From positions 496,001-560,000 of the forward strand of contig NZ_AJVC01000003.1 in the NCBI RefSeq assembly GCF_000261365.1: DNA of 64,000 nt, read 5' to 3'. The stretch is from Herbaspirillum sp. GW103 (GTDB taxonomy: Bacteria > Pseudomonadota > Gammaproteobacteria > Burkholderiales > Burkholderiaceae_D). Made by a program: the position numbers and the translations under genes. The notes under the pieces were generated by a model that saw nothing but the letters and a program-made list of their open reading frames with translations, had not been told where the DNA came from and made no database searches. Positions 11,255-20,878 of this stretch are shown here, piece by piece. The first letter of the stretch is position 1; each line of letters begins with the position of its first letter.

Positions 11255-11276
11255 GGCGGGGCGCTCGCGTCCCGCC
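11255..11276 (+). other. GC-rich hairpin in the nuoM-nuoN spacer
   Basis: Inverted repeat GGCGGG (11255-11260) / CCCGCC (11271-11276) with a 10-base loop, inside the 159 bp spacer between nuoM and nuoN. No T-run follows, so it is more likely an mRNA-stability or processing element than a terminator. The rest of the spacer holds nothing I recognise. Confidence 0.4.
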
Positions 11277-11389
11277 GATAACCAAGCTGGGCAACAACGA
11301 GTAACGAGACGAGCCGGTGTGGCATTGCCGGTCGGGCGGCGCGATCAAGGTCGCGACACAAGCGGGCGTACACAAGCGGTAGTAACTAA

Positions 11390-12898
11390 ATGAATAACAT
11401 GAATCTGATCCCTGTCTATCCGGAAATATTTCTGCTGATCGCGACATCCGCGATCCTGCTGATCGATATGTTCCTGCCGGAAAGCAAGCGCGTCATCACC
11501 TATCTGCTGTCCCTGGCGGCGCTGGTGGTATGTGCGGTACTGAGCTTTGCAGACCTCAATACGGGCGCCACGGTCTACACGTTCAACAACATGTTCGTGT
11601 CCGATCCGCTGTCGAACCTGTTGAAGCTGTTCACCTACCTGGGGGTGGGCGTCACGCTCATCTACTCGCGCCAGTACAACACCGCGCGCGGCATCACCGG
11701 CGGCATGTTGGGCGGTGAATACTATGCCCTGGCGCTGTTCGCGCTGCTGGGCCAGATGGTCATGATTTCCGGCAACAGCTTCCTGTCGATCTATCTTGGT
11801 CTGGAACTGATGTCGCTGTCGCTGTATGCCCTGGTGGCGCTGCGTCGTGATCACGCCGCTTCCACCGAAGCCGGCATGAAGTACTTCATCCTGGGTGCGC
11901 TGGCTTCCGGCTTCCTGCTCTACGGCATGTCCATGCTGTACGGCGCGACCGGCGGTGCGCTGGAATTGAACGAGGTCTTCCGCGCCATCGTCTCCGGTAC
12001 CGTGGACCGTACCCCGCTGGTGTTCGGCATCGTGTTCGTGGTGGCTGGCCTGGCCTTCAAGCTGGGTGCCGTGCCCTTCCACATGTGGGTACCTGACGTC
12101 TACCAAGGCTCGCCCACTCCGGTGACCCTGCTGCTGGGTGCCGCTCCGAAGCTGGCGACCTTTGCCATCACCTTCCGTCTGCTGGTCGAAGGCATGCTGC
12201 CGCTGGCCGTGGACTGGCAGCAGATGCTGATGGTGCTGGCCGTGCTGTCCATCATCCTGGGCAACGTGACCGCCATCGCACAGACCAACATCAAGCGCAT
12301 GCTGGCCTACTCGACCATCTCGCACATGGGCTTCATGCTGCTGGGCATGATGTCGGGCGTGGTCGATGGCAACCTGTTCTCGGCCGTCAACGCCTACAGT
12401 TCTTCGCTGTTCTATGCGGTGACCTACGTGATCACCACCCTGGGTTCCTTCGGCGTCATCATCCTGCTGTCGCGTTCTGGCTTCGAAGCCGATACCCTGG
12501 AGGACTTCAAGGGTCTGAACCAGCGTAGCCCCTGGTTTGCGGCCGTGATGATGATCATGATGTTCTCGCTGGCCGGTATTCCGCCGCTGGTGGGCTTCTA
12601 TGCCAAGCTCTCGGTGTTGCAGGCCGCCATGGCTACGGGGCAGATCTGGCTGCCGGTGCTGGCCGTGATCTTCTCGCTCATCGGTGCTTTCTATTACATC
12701 CGCGTGGTCAAGGTGATGTACTTTGATGAGCCCACCGATACCAGCAAGATCGTCGCCACGCCGGAAATGCGCGTCGTGTTGAGCCTGAACGGCATTGCTG
12801 CCCTGGCCATCGGCCTGTGGCCGGGACATCTGATGGATGCTTGCACCAATGCCATCGTCAGCACCCTGGCGACCTTCCTCAGCAAGGTCGTGGCGTAA
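11390..12898 (+). CDS. nuoN: NADH-quinone oxidoreductase subunit N (antiporter-like)
   Basis: 502 residues from the ATG at 11390 ([12 protein letters not shown]; Met4 is an alternative start). ND2/NuoN family: [20 protein letters not shown] and [15 protein letters not shown] are characteristic. It is the last core complex I gene. The next ORF follows after 12 bp with a Shine-Dalgarno sequence (GGAGG) overlapping the stop region, so transcription probably continues into it. Confidence 0.97.
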   Translation: MNNMNLIPVYPEIFLLIATSAILLIDMFLPESKRVITYLLSLAALVVCAVLSFADLNTGATVYTFNNMFVSDPLSNLLKLFTYLGVGVTLIYSRQYNTARGITGGMLGGEYYALALFALLGQMVMISGNSFLSIYLGLELMSLSLYALVALRRDHAASTEAGMKYFILGALASGFLLYGMSMLYGATGGALELNEVFRAIVSGTVDRTPLVFGIVFVVAGLAFKLGAVPFHMWVPDVYQGSPTPVTLLLGAAPKLATFAITFRLLVEGMLPLAVDWQQMLMVLAVLSIILGNVTAIAQTNIKRMLAYSTISHMGFMLLGMMSGVVDGNLFSAVNAYSSSLFYAVTYVITTLGSFGVIILLSRSGFEADTLEDFKGLNQRSPWFAAVMMIMMFSLAGIPPLVGFYAKLSVLQAAMATGQIWLPVLAVIFSLIGAFYYIRVVKVMYFDEPTDTSKIVATPEMRVVLSLNGIAALAIGLWPGHLMDACTNAIVSTLATFLSKVVA

Positions 12899-12910
12899 GG
12901 AGGCAGGGAA

Positions 12911-13225
12911 ATGAACGTTTCCCTGTTCAGCTGGATCGTGATCCTGTTGGCCGCCCTGGCGGCCAATTTGCCTTTCTTCAACCAGCAACTCTTTGGCCTG
13001 ATTCCCTTGAAGAAGGAGGCGGCCTGGGTCAAGCCGATCTGGCTGCGCCTGGTGGAACTGCTAGTGCTGTATTTCGTCGTCGGCGTGGTCGCGCATCTGC
13101 TCGAAGGCGGCATCGGCAACGTCTTTTCGCAGGGCTGGGAATTCTATGCCGTTACCGGCTGTCTGTTCCTGGTACTGGCTTATCCCGGCTACGTGATGCG
13201 CTATCTGCGCAAGCAGCACGCCTGA
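12911..13225 (+). CDS. DUF2818 small membrane protein of the nuo operon
   Basis: 104 residues with about three hydrophobic helices (residues roughly 5-25, 45-68 and 78-96) and a basic C-terminus. It matches my recollection of DUF2818, a family found directly after nuoN in betaproteobacteria. Its position, with GGAGG eight bases before the ATG and 12 bp after nuoN, suggests co-expression with complex I, perhaps as an assembly or accessory factor. The function is inferred only from context. Confidence 0.8.
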   Translation: MNVSLFSWIVILLAALAANLPFFNQQLFGLIPLKKEAAWVKPIWLRLVELLVLYFVVGVVAHLLEGGIGNVFSQGWEFYAVTGCLFLVLAYPGYVMRYLRKQHA

Positions 13226-13239
13226 AACGCTCTGCAAGA

Positions 13240-13268
13240 GGCGCCGGTCAGTGACTGGCGCCTTTTTT
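13240..13268 (+). terminator. Intrinsic terminator of the nuo operon
   Basis: Near-perfect stem GGCGCCGGTCA / TGACTGGCGCC (13240-13250 and 13252-13262, one G-T pair) followed by TTTTTT. It lies just after the DUF2818 gene. Confidence 0.85.
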
Positions 13269-13334
13269 CTGGTGTCTGTCCCCTCGCGGCGGCCAGTCGT
13301 TCTTCCTCTTCAACTCCACTCCCTCGCTCACATC

Positions 13335-13910
13335 ATGGACGCTCATCTCAAAGAGACGCAGAAAGACACTCGCCAGGTCTACGACGGCCATTTCCTGAAG
13401 GTCCAGAAGGACACCATCGTGCTCCCCGATGGCAAGCAATCCACGCGTGAATATATCAAGCACCCTGGTGCAGTAACGGTGCTGCCGCTGTTCGATGATG
13501 GTCGTGTGCTGATGGAACGGCAGTTCCGCTACCCGCTGGACCGCGTCTTCATCGAATTTCCGGCCGGGAAGATCGACCCGGGCGAAGATACTCTGGACTG
13601 CGCCAAGCGTGAACTGAAGGAAGAAACAGGGTATACCGCGACCGAATGGCAATATGTCTGCACCATCCACAACGCCATCGCCTATTCGGATGAACATCTG
13701 GTGCTGTACCTGGCGCGCGGCCTGAGCGAAGGGGAGCGTGAACTGGACGAGGGTGAATTCCTCGACATCTACAAGGCGCCGCTGGCCGAGCTGCTGGAAC
13801 AGGTGCGCAATGGCCAGATTACCGATGTGAAGACCGTGATCGGAGTCTTCTGGCTGGAGAAGATCGTCAACGGCAGCTGGACACCGCCGGAGCGTCCGGC
13901 AGGCGTCTGA
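13335..13910 (+). CDS. Nudix hydrolase, ADP-ribose pyrophosphatase type
   Basis: 191 residues from the ATG at 13335 (MDAHLKETQKD). The frame is open further upstream, but that part overlaps the terminator. A complete Nudix box spans residues 78-100 (Gly78, Glu84, Arg92-Glu93, Glu96-Glu97, Gly99), which binds the catalytic divalent metal. The preceding RQFRYPLDRVFIEFPAGK segment is typical of ADP-ribose/NDP-sugar pyrophosphatases (NudF-like). It probably hydrolyses ADP-ribose to AMP and ribose-5-phosphate; exact substrate not determinable. It is flanked by two terminators, so it is likely a single-gene unit. Confidence 0.88.
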   Translation: MDAHLKETQKDTRQVYDGHFLKVQKDTIVLPDGKQSTREYIKHPGAVTVLPLFDDGRVLMERQFRYPLDRVFIEFPAGKIDPGEDTLDCAKRELKEETGYTATEWQYVCTIHNAIAYSDEHLVLYLARGLSEGERELDEGEFLDIYKAPLAELLEQVRNGQITDVKTVIGVFWLEKIVNGSWTPPERPAGV

Positions 13911-13930
13911 GAGCAGGGCTGGTCCAATGA

Positions 13931-13965
13931 AAAAGCCGCATCCCGTGACGGAGGCGGCTTTTGTT
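13931..13965 (+). terminator. Terminator between convergent Nudix and ETF-QO genes
   Basis: Stem AAAAGCCGC (13931-13939) / GCGGCTTTT (13954-13962) with a 14-base loop and T-rich tail. A-rich on one side and T-rich on the other, so it could work in both directions for the convergent genes. Confidence 0.8.
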
Positions 13966-13987
13966 TTGGTGAGACCGGGCAGGGCGC

Positions 13988-15664
13988 TTACATGCCCGAG
14001 TAGTTCGGCCCGCCGCCGCCTTCCGGCGTCACCCAGACGATATTCTGTGTCGGATCCTTGATGTCGCAGGTCTTGCAGTGCACACAGTTCTGCGCATTGA
14101 TCTGCAGGCGGTCGGAATTGTCCTCGTTCTTCACGAATTCATAGACACCTGCCGGGCAATAGCGCGATTCCGGGCCCGCGTACTTGGCCAGGTTCACTTG
14201 CACCGGAACGTTCTTGTCCTTCAGCGTCAGGTGCGCGGGCTGGTCTTCACCGTGGTTGGTATTGGAGATGAAGACTGAAGACAGGCGGTCGAAGGTCAGC
14301 TTGCCGTCCGGCTTCGGATAGGCGATCGGTGCGAAGTCCGAAGCCGGGCGCAGGCATTCGTGGTCGGCGTGGGTATGGCGCAGGGTCCATGGCGCCTTGC
14401 CACCGAAGAGCACCTGGTCGATGCCGACCAGCAGGGTGCCGGTGATCAGGCCCTTGCTCATCGAGGGCTTGAAGTTGCGCGCCTTGTGCAGTTCTTCCTT
14501 CAGCCAGGAAGTCTCGAAGGCTGCCGGGTAAGCCGCCAGCTCGTCGGACTGGCGATTCTCGCCCAGCGCCGTGAAGGCGGCGTCTGCGGCCAGCATGCCG
14601 CTCTTGATCGCGGCATGGCTGCCCTTGATGCGCGAGGCATTGAGGAAGCCCGCATCGCAACCCAGCAAGGCACCGCCAGGGAAGACCAGCTTGGGCAGCG
14701 ATTGCACGCCACCCGCAGTAATGGCACGCGCGCCATAGGAGATGCGCTTGCCGCCTTCGAAGAACTTGCGGATCTCCGGATGCGTCTTGTAGCGCTGAAA
14801 TTCCTCGAACGGCGAGAGATACGGATTCTGGTAGGCAAGTCCCACGACGTAACCGACGGCGACCTGGTTGTTCTCCAGGTGATACAGGAAGGAACCGCCG
14901 TAGGTGTCATTGGCCAGCGGCCAGCCGGCGGTGTGAACCACCAGTCCGGGCTGGTACACTTCGGGCTTCACCTCCCACAGTTCCTTGATGCCGATGGCAT
15001 AGGTCTGCGGATCACGGCCGGCATCGAGCTTGTACCTGGCGATGAGCTGCTTGCCCAGGTGGCCGCGCGCACCTTCGGCGAAGAAGGTGTATTTCGCATG
15101 CAGTTCCATGCCCAGCTGGAAATCACCGGTCGGTTCGCCTTCCTTGTTGATGCCCATGTTGCCGGTGGCCACGCCCTTGACCGAACCATCCTCGTGATAC
15201 AGCACCTCGGCGGCCGGGAAGCCGGGGAAGATCTCCACACCCAGTGCCTCGGCCTGCTGGCCCAGCCAGCGGGTGACATTGGACAGCGAGATGACGTAGT
15301 TGCCATGGTTCTGGAAACAGGTCGGCAGCAACCAGTTCGGGGTCTTGTAGGCCTTGGTCTCGGAGAGGAACAGGAAGCGGTCCTCGCTGACCGGCGTATT
15401 CAGGGGCGCACCTTGCTCCTTCCAGTCCGGAATCAGCTCGGTCAGCGCGCGCGGGTCCATTACCGCGCCGGAGAGGATGTGGGCGCCGACTTCGCTGCCT
15501 TTTTCCAGCACGCAGACCGACACTTCCCGGTTCTGTTGCGCAGCCAGCTGCTTGAGGCGAATCGCCGCCGACAGGCCAGCAGGGCCGCCGCCGACGATGA
15601 CCACGTCATATTCCATCGATTCGCGAGGGCCGTATTGTGCGAGCAAGTCTTGAGAAGAAGTCAT
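13988..15664 (-). CDS. Electron transfer flavoprotein-ubiquinone oxidoreductase
   Basis: 558 residues. The N-terminal FAD-binding Rossmann motif VVIVGGGPAGLSAA lies at about residues 20-35. The C-terminal ferredoxin-type cluster motif NCVHCKTCDIKDPTQN supplies the [4Fe-4S] ligands, and the protein ends in the family-typical GGGGPNYSGM. It takes electrons from ETF (fatty-acid and amino-acid dehydrogenases) to ubiquinone at the membrane. Monocistronic. Upstream are two direct repeats TTTTTCGAA at 15693-15701 and 15723-15731. Confidence 0.95.
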   Translation of the reverse strand: MTSSQDLLAQYGPRESMEYDVVIVGGGPAGLSAAIRLKQLAAQQNREVSVCVLEKGSEVGAHILSGAVMDPRALTELIPDWKEQGAPLNTPVSEDRFLFLSETKAYKTPNWLLPTCFQNHGNYVISLSNVTRWLGQQAEALGVEIFPGFPAAEVLYHEDGSVKGVATGNMGINKEGEPTGDFQLGMELHAKYTFFAEGARGHLGKQLIARYKLDAGRDPQTYAIGIKELWEVKPEVYQPGLVVHTAGWPLANDTYGGSFLYHLENNQVAVGYVVGLAYQNPYLSPFEEFQRYKTHPEIRKFFEGGKRISYGARAITAGGVQSLPKLVFPGGALLGCDAGFLNASRIKGSHAAIKSGMLAADAAFTALGENRQSDELAAYPAAFETSWLKEELHKARNFKPSMSKGLITGTLLVGIDQVLFGGKAPWTLRHTHADHECLRPASDFAPIAYPKPDGKLTFDRLSSVFISNTNHGEDQPAHLTLKDKNVPVQVNLAKYAGPESRYCPAGVYEFVKNEDNSDRLQINAQNCVHCKTCDIKDPTQNIVWVTPEGGGGPNYSGM

Positions 15665-16106
15665 GGGTGTCCCGTGTTATGTGAACTGCCTGTTTTTCGA
15701 ACGATCGTGCTATTGTTAAGTATTTTTCGAAGGAACGCTAGAGGGAATGGCGATTTCGCCGCCATTTTTATTCAGCTTCTGGCGTTTATGTCTGAAACAA
15801 TGCACGCAAACGGCGTCCCGTCTCGGCAGCAGCCTTCAGCAGAGACCGATCCGGAGGGTTTTCCGCAGGTGCCGTATTTTATGGGATTTTTCCGACCGGG
15901 CTCATGCCTGATTGGATCGAGTTGATCCGTCATTGCCAGCTTGCATCAGGTGAATGCCCGACCGTTAGCGAGTGCATGACTCCGTAATGACGCAGAAAAC
16001 GCGCGGTGATGAGGGATGCCACTGCGTCGTAAATGCGACAGCTCCGGCATGTCGCGCATGAAAAAAATTACATTCATTGATGAATCAAACCGGGAAAGGA
16101 CCCACG
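15665..16106. other. Divergent intergenic region between ETF-QO and thioesterase genes
   Basis: 442 bp with no convincing gene. It must hold the promoters of both flanking genes. The only structure I note is a direct repeat TTTTTCGAA with starts exactly 30 bp apart (15693 and 15723), near the ETF-QO side. No clear -35/-10 pair was identified. Confidence 0.4.
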
Positions 16107-16532
16107 ATGAGCAGTCACGAAGCCGCCGCAACGAAGCCCTTGTATGTCTCGCAGCAACGCATCCGCTGGGGCGACATGGATGCCTTCGGCCACGTCAACA
16201 ACACCCTCTATTTCCGCTTCATGGAGCAGTGTCGCATCGAGTGGCTGGAAGAGGTCTTCGGGCCCACCATTGCGGGCGAGCAAGGACCGGTGATCGTCAA
16301 CGCCCACTGCAATTTCCGGCGCCAGATGAAGTATCCCGCCAGCATCGTCGTGGAGATGGGCGCAGGTCATCTGGGACGCACGAGTGTGGAAACTACGTAT
16401 ATCATCCGCGACGCCGCCGATGAGCAGATCATTTATGCTGACGGTGCTGCAAAAATCGTCTGGGTCGATTTCAAGAAAGAGAAATCCACTGCACTGCCTG
16501 ACCAGCTGCGACAGCTCCTGACAAGCTTGTAA
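16107..16532 (+). CDS. Acyl-CoA thioesterase, 4HBT hotdog fold
   Basis: 141 residues from the ATG at 16107, chosen because GGAAAGGA precedes it; an in-frame ATG at 16077 would add ten residues. The motif WGDMDAFGHVNN (residues 21-32) contains the catalytic Asp25 position of the 4-hydroxybenzoyl-CoA thioesterase / YbgC-like family. Hydrolyses a small acyl-CoA; substrate not predictable. It lies upstream of the ABC importer genes, but a 158 bp gap argues against a tight operon. Confidence 0.85.
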   Translation: MSSHEAAATKPLYVSQQRIRWGDMDAFGHVNNTLYFRFMEQCRIEWLEEVFGPTIAGEQGPVIVNAHCNFRRQMKYPASIVVEMGAGHLGRTSVETTYIIRDAADEQIIYADGAAKIVWVDFKKEKSTALPDQLRQLLTSL

Positions 16533-16690
16533 GTTTGGCGCAAGGAAACTGGGACAGAATCGGCCCCGACACTCCCGCAAGGATTCGCCGCAGAGCGAAG
16601 GGAGAGCGGAGAATTCGTTCACACGGAGCGATTTTCAAAAGCGCTACGCTCGCTTGCGTGCTAGCCAACAATTACATTCTGGAGGATGAC

Positions 16691-17842
16691 ATGAGCTACA
16701 AGACCCAAACCTTTGTTGCCGCGGCCCTGATGAGCCTGGCCCTGACTTCGCAGGCGGCCGATCCGATCAAGATCGGCGTTTCCGGCCCCTATACCGGCGG
16801 CTCTGCCCCGATGGGCGTGTCCATGCGTGACGGCGTCAAGCTGGCCGTGGCCGAGATCAACGCTGCAGGCGGCCTGCTGGGGCGCCAGATCCAGCTGGTC
16901 GAGCGCGATGACGAAGCCAAGAACGAACGCGGCGTGCAGATCGCACAGGAACTGATCAACAAGGAAAAGGTGGTCGCCACCGTCGGCTTCATCAACACCG
17001 GCGTGGCCCTGGCCTCGCAGCGCTTCTACCAGGAAGCCAAGATTCCGGTGATCAACAACGTGGCCACCGGCACCGTGATTACCAAGCAGTTCGAGAAGGA
17101 TAAGGACAACTACATCTTCCGCACCTCGGCCGCTGACAAGATCCAGGCCAAGATGATCGCTGACGAAGCGGTCGACAAGCAGAAGTTCACCAAGGTTGCC
17201 ATCCTGGCCGACTCCACCAACTACGGCCAGCTCGGTCGCGAAGACCTGGAAAAGGTGCTCGCCGAAAAGAAGATCACTCCGGTGGCCGTGGAGAAGTACA
17301 ACATCAAGGACGTGGACATGACGGCTCAGCTGCTCAAGTCCAAGCAAGGTGGTGCTCAGGCCGTGCTGACCTACGGCATCGGCCCGGAACTGGCTCAGAT
17401 CGCCAACGGCATGGAAAAGCTGAACTGGCACGTGCCCATCATCGGCAGCTGGCCGCTGTCGATGGGCAACTTCATCGACAACTCCGGCAAGAACGGCAAT
17501 GGCGCCCGCATGCCGCAGACCTTCATCCAGGACGGCAGCACCCCCAAGCGCAAGGCCTTCATCGAGGCCTACCAGAAGGCCTACAAGGTTGACCGCATGC
17601 CCTCGGCCGTCTCGGCTGCCCAAGGCTACGACTCCGTCCTGCTGCTGGCCGCTGCCATCAAGCAGGCTGGCAGCACCGATGGCGACAAGGTCCGCGCTGC
17701 GCTGGAAAACCTCAACACCAAGGTCGAAGGCGTGGTCACCACCTATGACAAGCCGTTCACCCACACCGATCACGAAGCCATCAAGCCTTCCATGGTCGTG
17801 ATGGGCGAGGTCAAGAACGGCCGCGTCATCCTCGGCAAATAA
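16691..17842 (+). CDS. Periplasmic branched-chain amino-acid-type ABC substrate-binding protein
   Basis: 383 residues from the ATG at 16691, eight bases after GGAGG. The Sec signal peptide MSYKTQTFVAAALMSLALTS precedes likely cleavage before ADPIKIGVSG. Type I periplasmic binding fold of the LivJ/UrtA-like group (Peripla_BP_6), with DGVKLAVAEINAAGGLLGRQ typical of the N-lobe. It captures an amino acid or amide for the LivH/LivM-G/LivF transporter encoded next. The ligand could be branched-chain amino acids or another compound. A terminator after it probably lets it be made in excess of the permease. Confidence 0.9.
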   Translation: MSYKTQTFVAAALMSLALTSQAADPIKIGVSGPYTGGSAPMGVSMRDGVKLAVAEINAAGGLLGRQIQLVERDDEAKNERGVQIAQELINKEKVVATVGFINTGVALASQRFYQEAKIPVINNVATGTVITKQFEKDKDNYIFRTSAADKIQAKMIADEAVDKQKFTKVAILADSTNYGQLGREDLEKVLAEKKITPVAVEKYNIKDVDMTAQLLKSKQGGAQAVLTYGIGPELAQIANGMEKLNWHVPIIGSWPLSMGNFIDNSGKNGNGARMPQTFIQDGSTPKRKAFIEAYQKAYKVDRMPSAVSAAQGYDSVLLLAAAIKQAGSTDGDKVRAALENLNTKVEGVVTTYDKPFTHTDHEAIKPSMVVMGEVKNGRVILGK

Positions 17843-17874
17843 GAATCGACTCGCTTCACGCACAGTAGTCGAAG

Positions 17875-17910
17875 AGGCCAGTCCTTGCGATCCGGGGGCT
17901 GGCCTTTTTT
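17875..17910 (+). terminator. Terminator or attenuator after the binding-protein gene
   Basis: Stem AGGCCAG (17875-17881) / CTGGCCT (17899-17905) followed by a T-run. It separates the binding protein from the permease genes, a common way to give higher binding-protein expression. Confidence 0.75.
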
Positions 17911-18013
17911 ACACGATCTGTTGACGATCTTTTAACGGTGCCGGTCACGGCTGCCGCAGGGTCGTTGCAGCTCTACGCCGCCACCCGGCGGTAGCCGCTT
18001 CTTGGAAATCACA

Positions 18014-18904
18014 ATGGACATCCTCTTACAACTGGTCTTCTCCGGGATCGCGCTCGGCATGATTTACGCCGTGATCGCCTTCGGTTACCAATTGACCTTT
18101 GCCACGTCCGGCACGCTCAACTTCGGCCAGGGTGAAGCCCTGATGCTGGGCGCGCTGGTCGGACTCTCCGTGGTTGGCAACATTCACGGCGGGCCTTATC
18201 TCAACTACTGGCTGATGATCCCCGTCGTGCTGGTATTCGGTGCCCTGCAGGGCATGTTCGTCGAATGGATCGGCGTGCGGCCGGCCATCAAGATCAAGTC
18301 CGAATTCGGCTGGATCATGTCCACCATCGCGCTGGCCATCATCTTCAAGAATGTCGCCGAAAACATCTGGGGCAAGGACGATCTGCCGTTCCCGTCACCG
18401 ATTTCCGACAAGCCTTTCCAGGTCCTGGGCGCCAACGTGCAGCCCATGCAGGTGCTGGTGGTGATCGGCGCCCTGCTGATGATGGCGGCGGTCGAATTGT
18501 TCAACCGCAAGTCGATCTACGGCAAGGCCGTGGTGGCCACCTCCAATGACCGCGATGCGGCCGGGCTGATGGGCATCAATACCAGCATGGTGATCACTTT
18601 TTCATATGCCCTGTCTTCCGCCACTGCCGCCTTCGCCGGCGTACTGGTGGCTCCGCTGACGCTGACGGGTGCCACCATGGGCGCGGCACTGGGCCTGAAG
18701 GCCTTTGCGGTCGCCATCATCGGTGGCCTGACCTCGGGCATGGGCGCCATTGTCGGTGGCCTGATTCTGGGCGTGGCCGAGACCTTGACCGGCTTCTACA
18801 TCTCCACCGGCTACAAGGAAGTCCCGGGACTGCTGCTGCTGCTGCTGGTCCTGGCGGTGAAACCTGCAGGCCTGTTCGGCAAAACTGCGATCAAGAAGGT
18901 CTGA
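18014..18904 (+). CDS. livH: Branched-chain amino-acid ABC transporter permease LivH
   Basis: 296 residues from the ATG at 18014 (MDILLQLVFSG). Polytopic inner-membrane protein with the family's GLALGMIYAVIA-like start, TLNFGQGEALMLGAL and the C-terminal GLTSGMGAIVGGLILGVAE coupling region, as in LivH/BPD_transp_2 permeases. It pairs with the LivM half encoded four bases downstream. No promoter is evident in the 171 bp upstream beyond the terminator. Confidence 0.92.
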   Translation: MDILLQLVFSGIALGMIYAVIAFGYQLTFATSGTLNFGQGEALMLGALVGLSVVGNIHGGPYLNYWLMIPVVLVFGALQGMFVEWIGVRPAIKIKSEFGWIMSTIALAIIFKNVAENIWGKDDLPFPSPISDKPFQVLGANVQPMQVLVVIGALLMMAAVELFNRKSIYGKAVVATSNDRDAAGLMGINTSMVITFSYALSSATAAFAGVLVAPLTLTGATMGAALGLKAFAVAIIGGLTSGMGAIVGGLILGVAETLTGFYISTGYKEVPGLLLLLLVLAVKPAGLFGKTAIKKV

Positions 18905-18908
18905 TGCC

Positions 18909-20876
18909 ATGAACAAGAAAATCCTGCTGCTGTCCTTGCTGGGCATTGTCGCGTTGGGCGGCATTCCCATGGTGGTGCACAATCCGTATTACCTGCACCT
19001 GATCGAAACCATCCTCATCTACGCCATCCTGCTGTTCGGGCTGGACATCGTGGTCGGTTATACCGGCCAGGTCTCGCTGGGTCATGCGGGCCTCTTCGGT
19101 ATCGGCTCCTATGCGGCCGGCGTGCTGTTCTTCAAGCTGGGCATGCCGATCTTCGTGACCGTGCCGGCGGCCATTGCCGTGACCGCCGTGTTCGGTGCCA
19201 TCCTGGCGCTGCCTGCACTGCGTGTGACCGGTCCTTACCTGGCCATGGTGACACTGGCCTTCGGCACCATCATCCAGATCCTGATCAACGAGATGACCTT
19301 CCTCACCGAAGGTCCGATGGGCATCAAGCTGCACAAGCCCATGCTGGGCGGCGAGAAGATGGATGAAGTGCAGTTCTTCTATCTGGTGGCGATCCTGATG
19401 GTGATCTCCATGCTGGTGGTGCATCGCATCCTCAAGTCCAACCTGGGCCGCGCCTTCCAGGCGCTGCGCGACAGTCCCATCGCCTCGGACTGCATGGGCG
19501 TGTCGGTGTATCGCTACAAGGTGTATGCCTTCATCATCAGCGCCGCGCTGGCCGGTCTGTCAGGCGCCCTGTATGCGTATTCGGAAGAGTACATCTCGCC
19601 CAATACCTACAACTTCGAGCTGACGATCCTGTTCCTGCTGGCGGTGATCATGGGCGGGCGCAAGTCGCGTATCGGCTCGCTGATCGGCGCGATGATCGTG
19701 GTGATGCTGCCCAGCCTGCTGTCCGACATTGCCCTGTTCCGTCAGATCGCCACCGCGCTGGCCGTGATCGTGGTGGGCGGTGCGGCCGTGCAACTGTCGA
19801 AAAAGACCGCCACCGTTCGCGGCGTGGCCGTGCCGGTGGTGGCGACCATCGCCATGGCGGCCTTCTCGTACAAGCTGGAAAACATCACCGACTGGCGTCT
19901 GACCATCTTCGGTCTGATGACGCTGTTCGTGGTGTATTACCTGCAGGATGGCATCGTTGGCTTCGTGCGCAACCTCTTCGGTCGCATGTGGAGCAAGCAC
20001 ATGCCCGTGGCGCAGCAGCTCGCCGGTGACAAGGAGCGTGCCGTCATCACCACCGACTCGGTGGAGGAAGCAGGCGCCACGCTGCTGAAGGTGAACCAGA
20101 TCCTGATGCAGTTCGGTGGCCTCAAAGCCTTGAACCGCGTGGATCTGGATGTGCGCAAGGGGAGTGTGCACGGCTTGATCGGTCCCAACGGTTCCGGCAA
20201 GAGCACCATGATGAACGTCTTGACCGGCATCTATCGTCCCACCGATGGTGTGGTGGAATACGATGGCCGCCCGATTTCCGGCAGTGCGCCCTCGGCCATC
20301 GCCCTGGGTGGCGTGGCACGGACTTTCCAGAACGTGCAACTCTTCGGTGAAATGACTGCGACCGAAAACGTTCTGGTGGGTCTGCATCACACCTTCAACA
20401 GCAACGTCGTTGACGTCATGGTCAACACCCCGCGCTACGCCCGTGAAGAACAGGCCGCACGCGAACGGGCTGCTGCCATCCTGGAGTTCGTGGGGCTGGC
20501 CAACCTGGCCAATGAAGAGGCGCGCAACCTGCCTTACGGCAAGCAGCGCCTGCTGGAGATCGGCCGCGCACTGGGCCTGAACCCCAGCCTGCTGCTGCTG
20601 GATGAACCGGCCGCAGGCTTGACCGCACCGGACATCAAGGAGCTCGTCGCCATCATCCGCAAGATCCGCGAAGCCGGCATCACCATCATCCTGATCGAAC
20701 ACCACATGGACGTGGTCATGTCGATCTGCGATACCGTCACCGTGCTTGACTTTGGCCAGAAGATCGCCGAAGGCAAGCCGGCCCAGGTCCAGGCCGACCC
20801 CAAGGTCATCGAAGCCTACCTCGGCAGTGGCGCAGGCGATGCCCACGACAACACATCCAGCCCCGCGGGAGCCTGA
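18909..20876 (+). CDS. Fused LivM-type permease and LivG-type ATPase
   Basis: 655 residues in one uninterrupted frame. Residues about 1-360 are a LivM permease (GQVSLGHAGLFGIGSYAAG, LRVTGPYLAMVTLAFG, then RDSPIASDCMG). Residues about 395-645 are a LivG ATPase: Walker A GPNGSGKST at about 425, signature NLPYGKQRLLEIGRAL, Walker B LLLLDEPAAGL. The two are usually separate genes; here a linker containing two extra hydrophobic segments joins them. Four bases after livH and two before livF, so translationally linked. Confidence 0.93.
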   Translation: MNKKILLLSLLGIVALGGIPMVVHNPYYLHLIETILIYAILLFGLDIVVGYTGQVSLGHAGLFGIGSYAAGVLFFKLGMPIFVTVPAAIAVTAVFGAILALPALRVTGPYLAMVTLAFGTIIQILINEMTFLTEGPMGIKLHKPMLGGEKMDEVQFFYLVAILMVISMLVVHRILKSNLGRAFQALRDSPIASDCMGVSVYRYKVYAFIISAALAGLSGALYAYSEEYISPNTYNFELTILFLLAVIMGGRKSRIGSLIGAMIVVMLPSLLSDIALFRQIATALAVIVVGGAAVQLSKKTATVRGVAVPVVATIAMAAFSYKLENITDWRLTIFGLMTLFVVYYLQDGIVGFVRNLFGRMWSKHMPVAQQLAGDKERAVITTDSVEEAGATLLKVNQILMQFGGLKALNRVDLDVRKGSVHGLIGPNGSGKSTMMNVLTGIYRPTDGVVEYDGRPISGSAPSAIALGGVARTFQNVQLFGEMTATENVLVGLHHTFNSNVVDVMVNTPRYAREEQAARERAAAILEFVGLANLANEEARNLPYGKQRLLEIGRALGLNPSLLLLDEPAAGLTAPDIKELVAIIRKIREAGITIILIEHHMDVVMSICDTVTVLDFGQKIAEGKPAQVQADPKVIEAYLGSGAGDAHDNTSSPAGA

Positions 20877-20878
20877 AC

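Noticed and set aside
14360..15925. 521-codon plus-strand frame opposite ETF-QO
   Set aside because: ETF-QO motifs and ferredoxin Cys are intact on the minus strand; the plus frame shows no domain.
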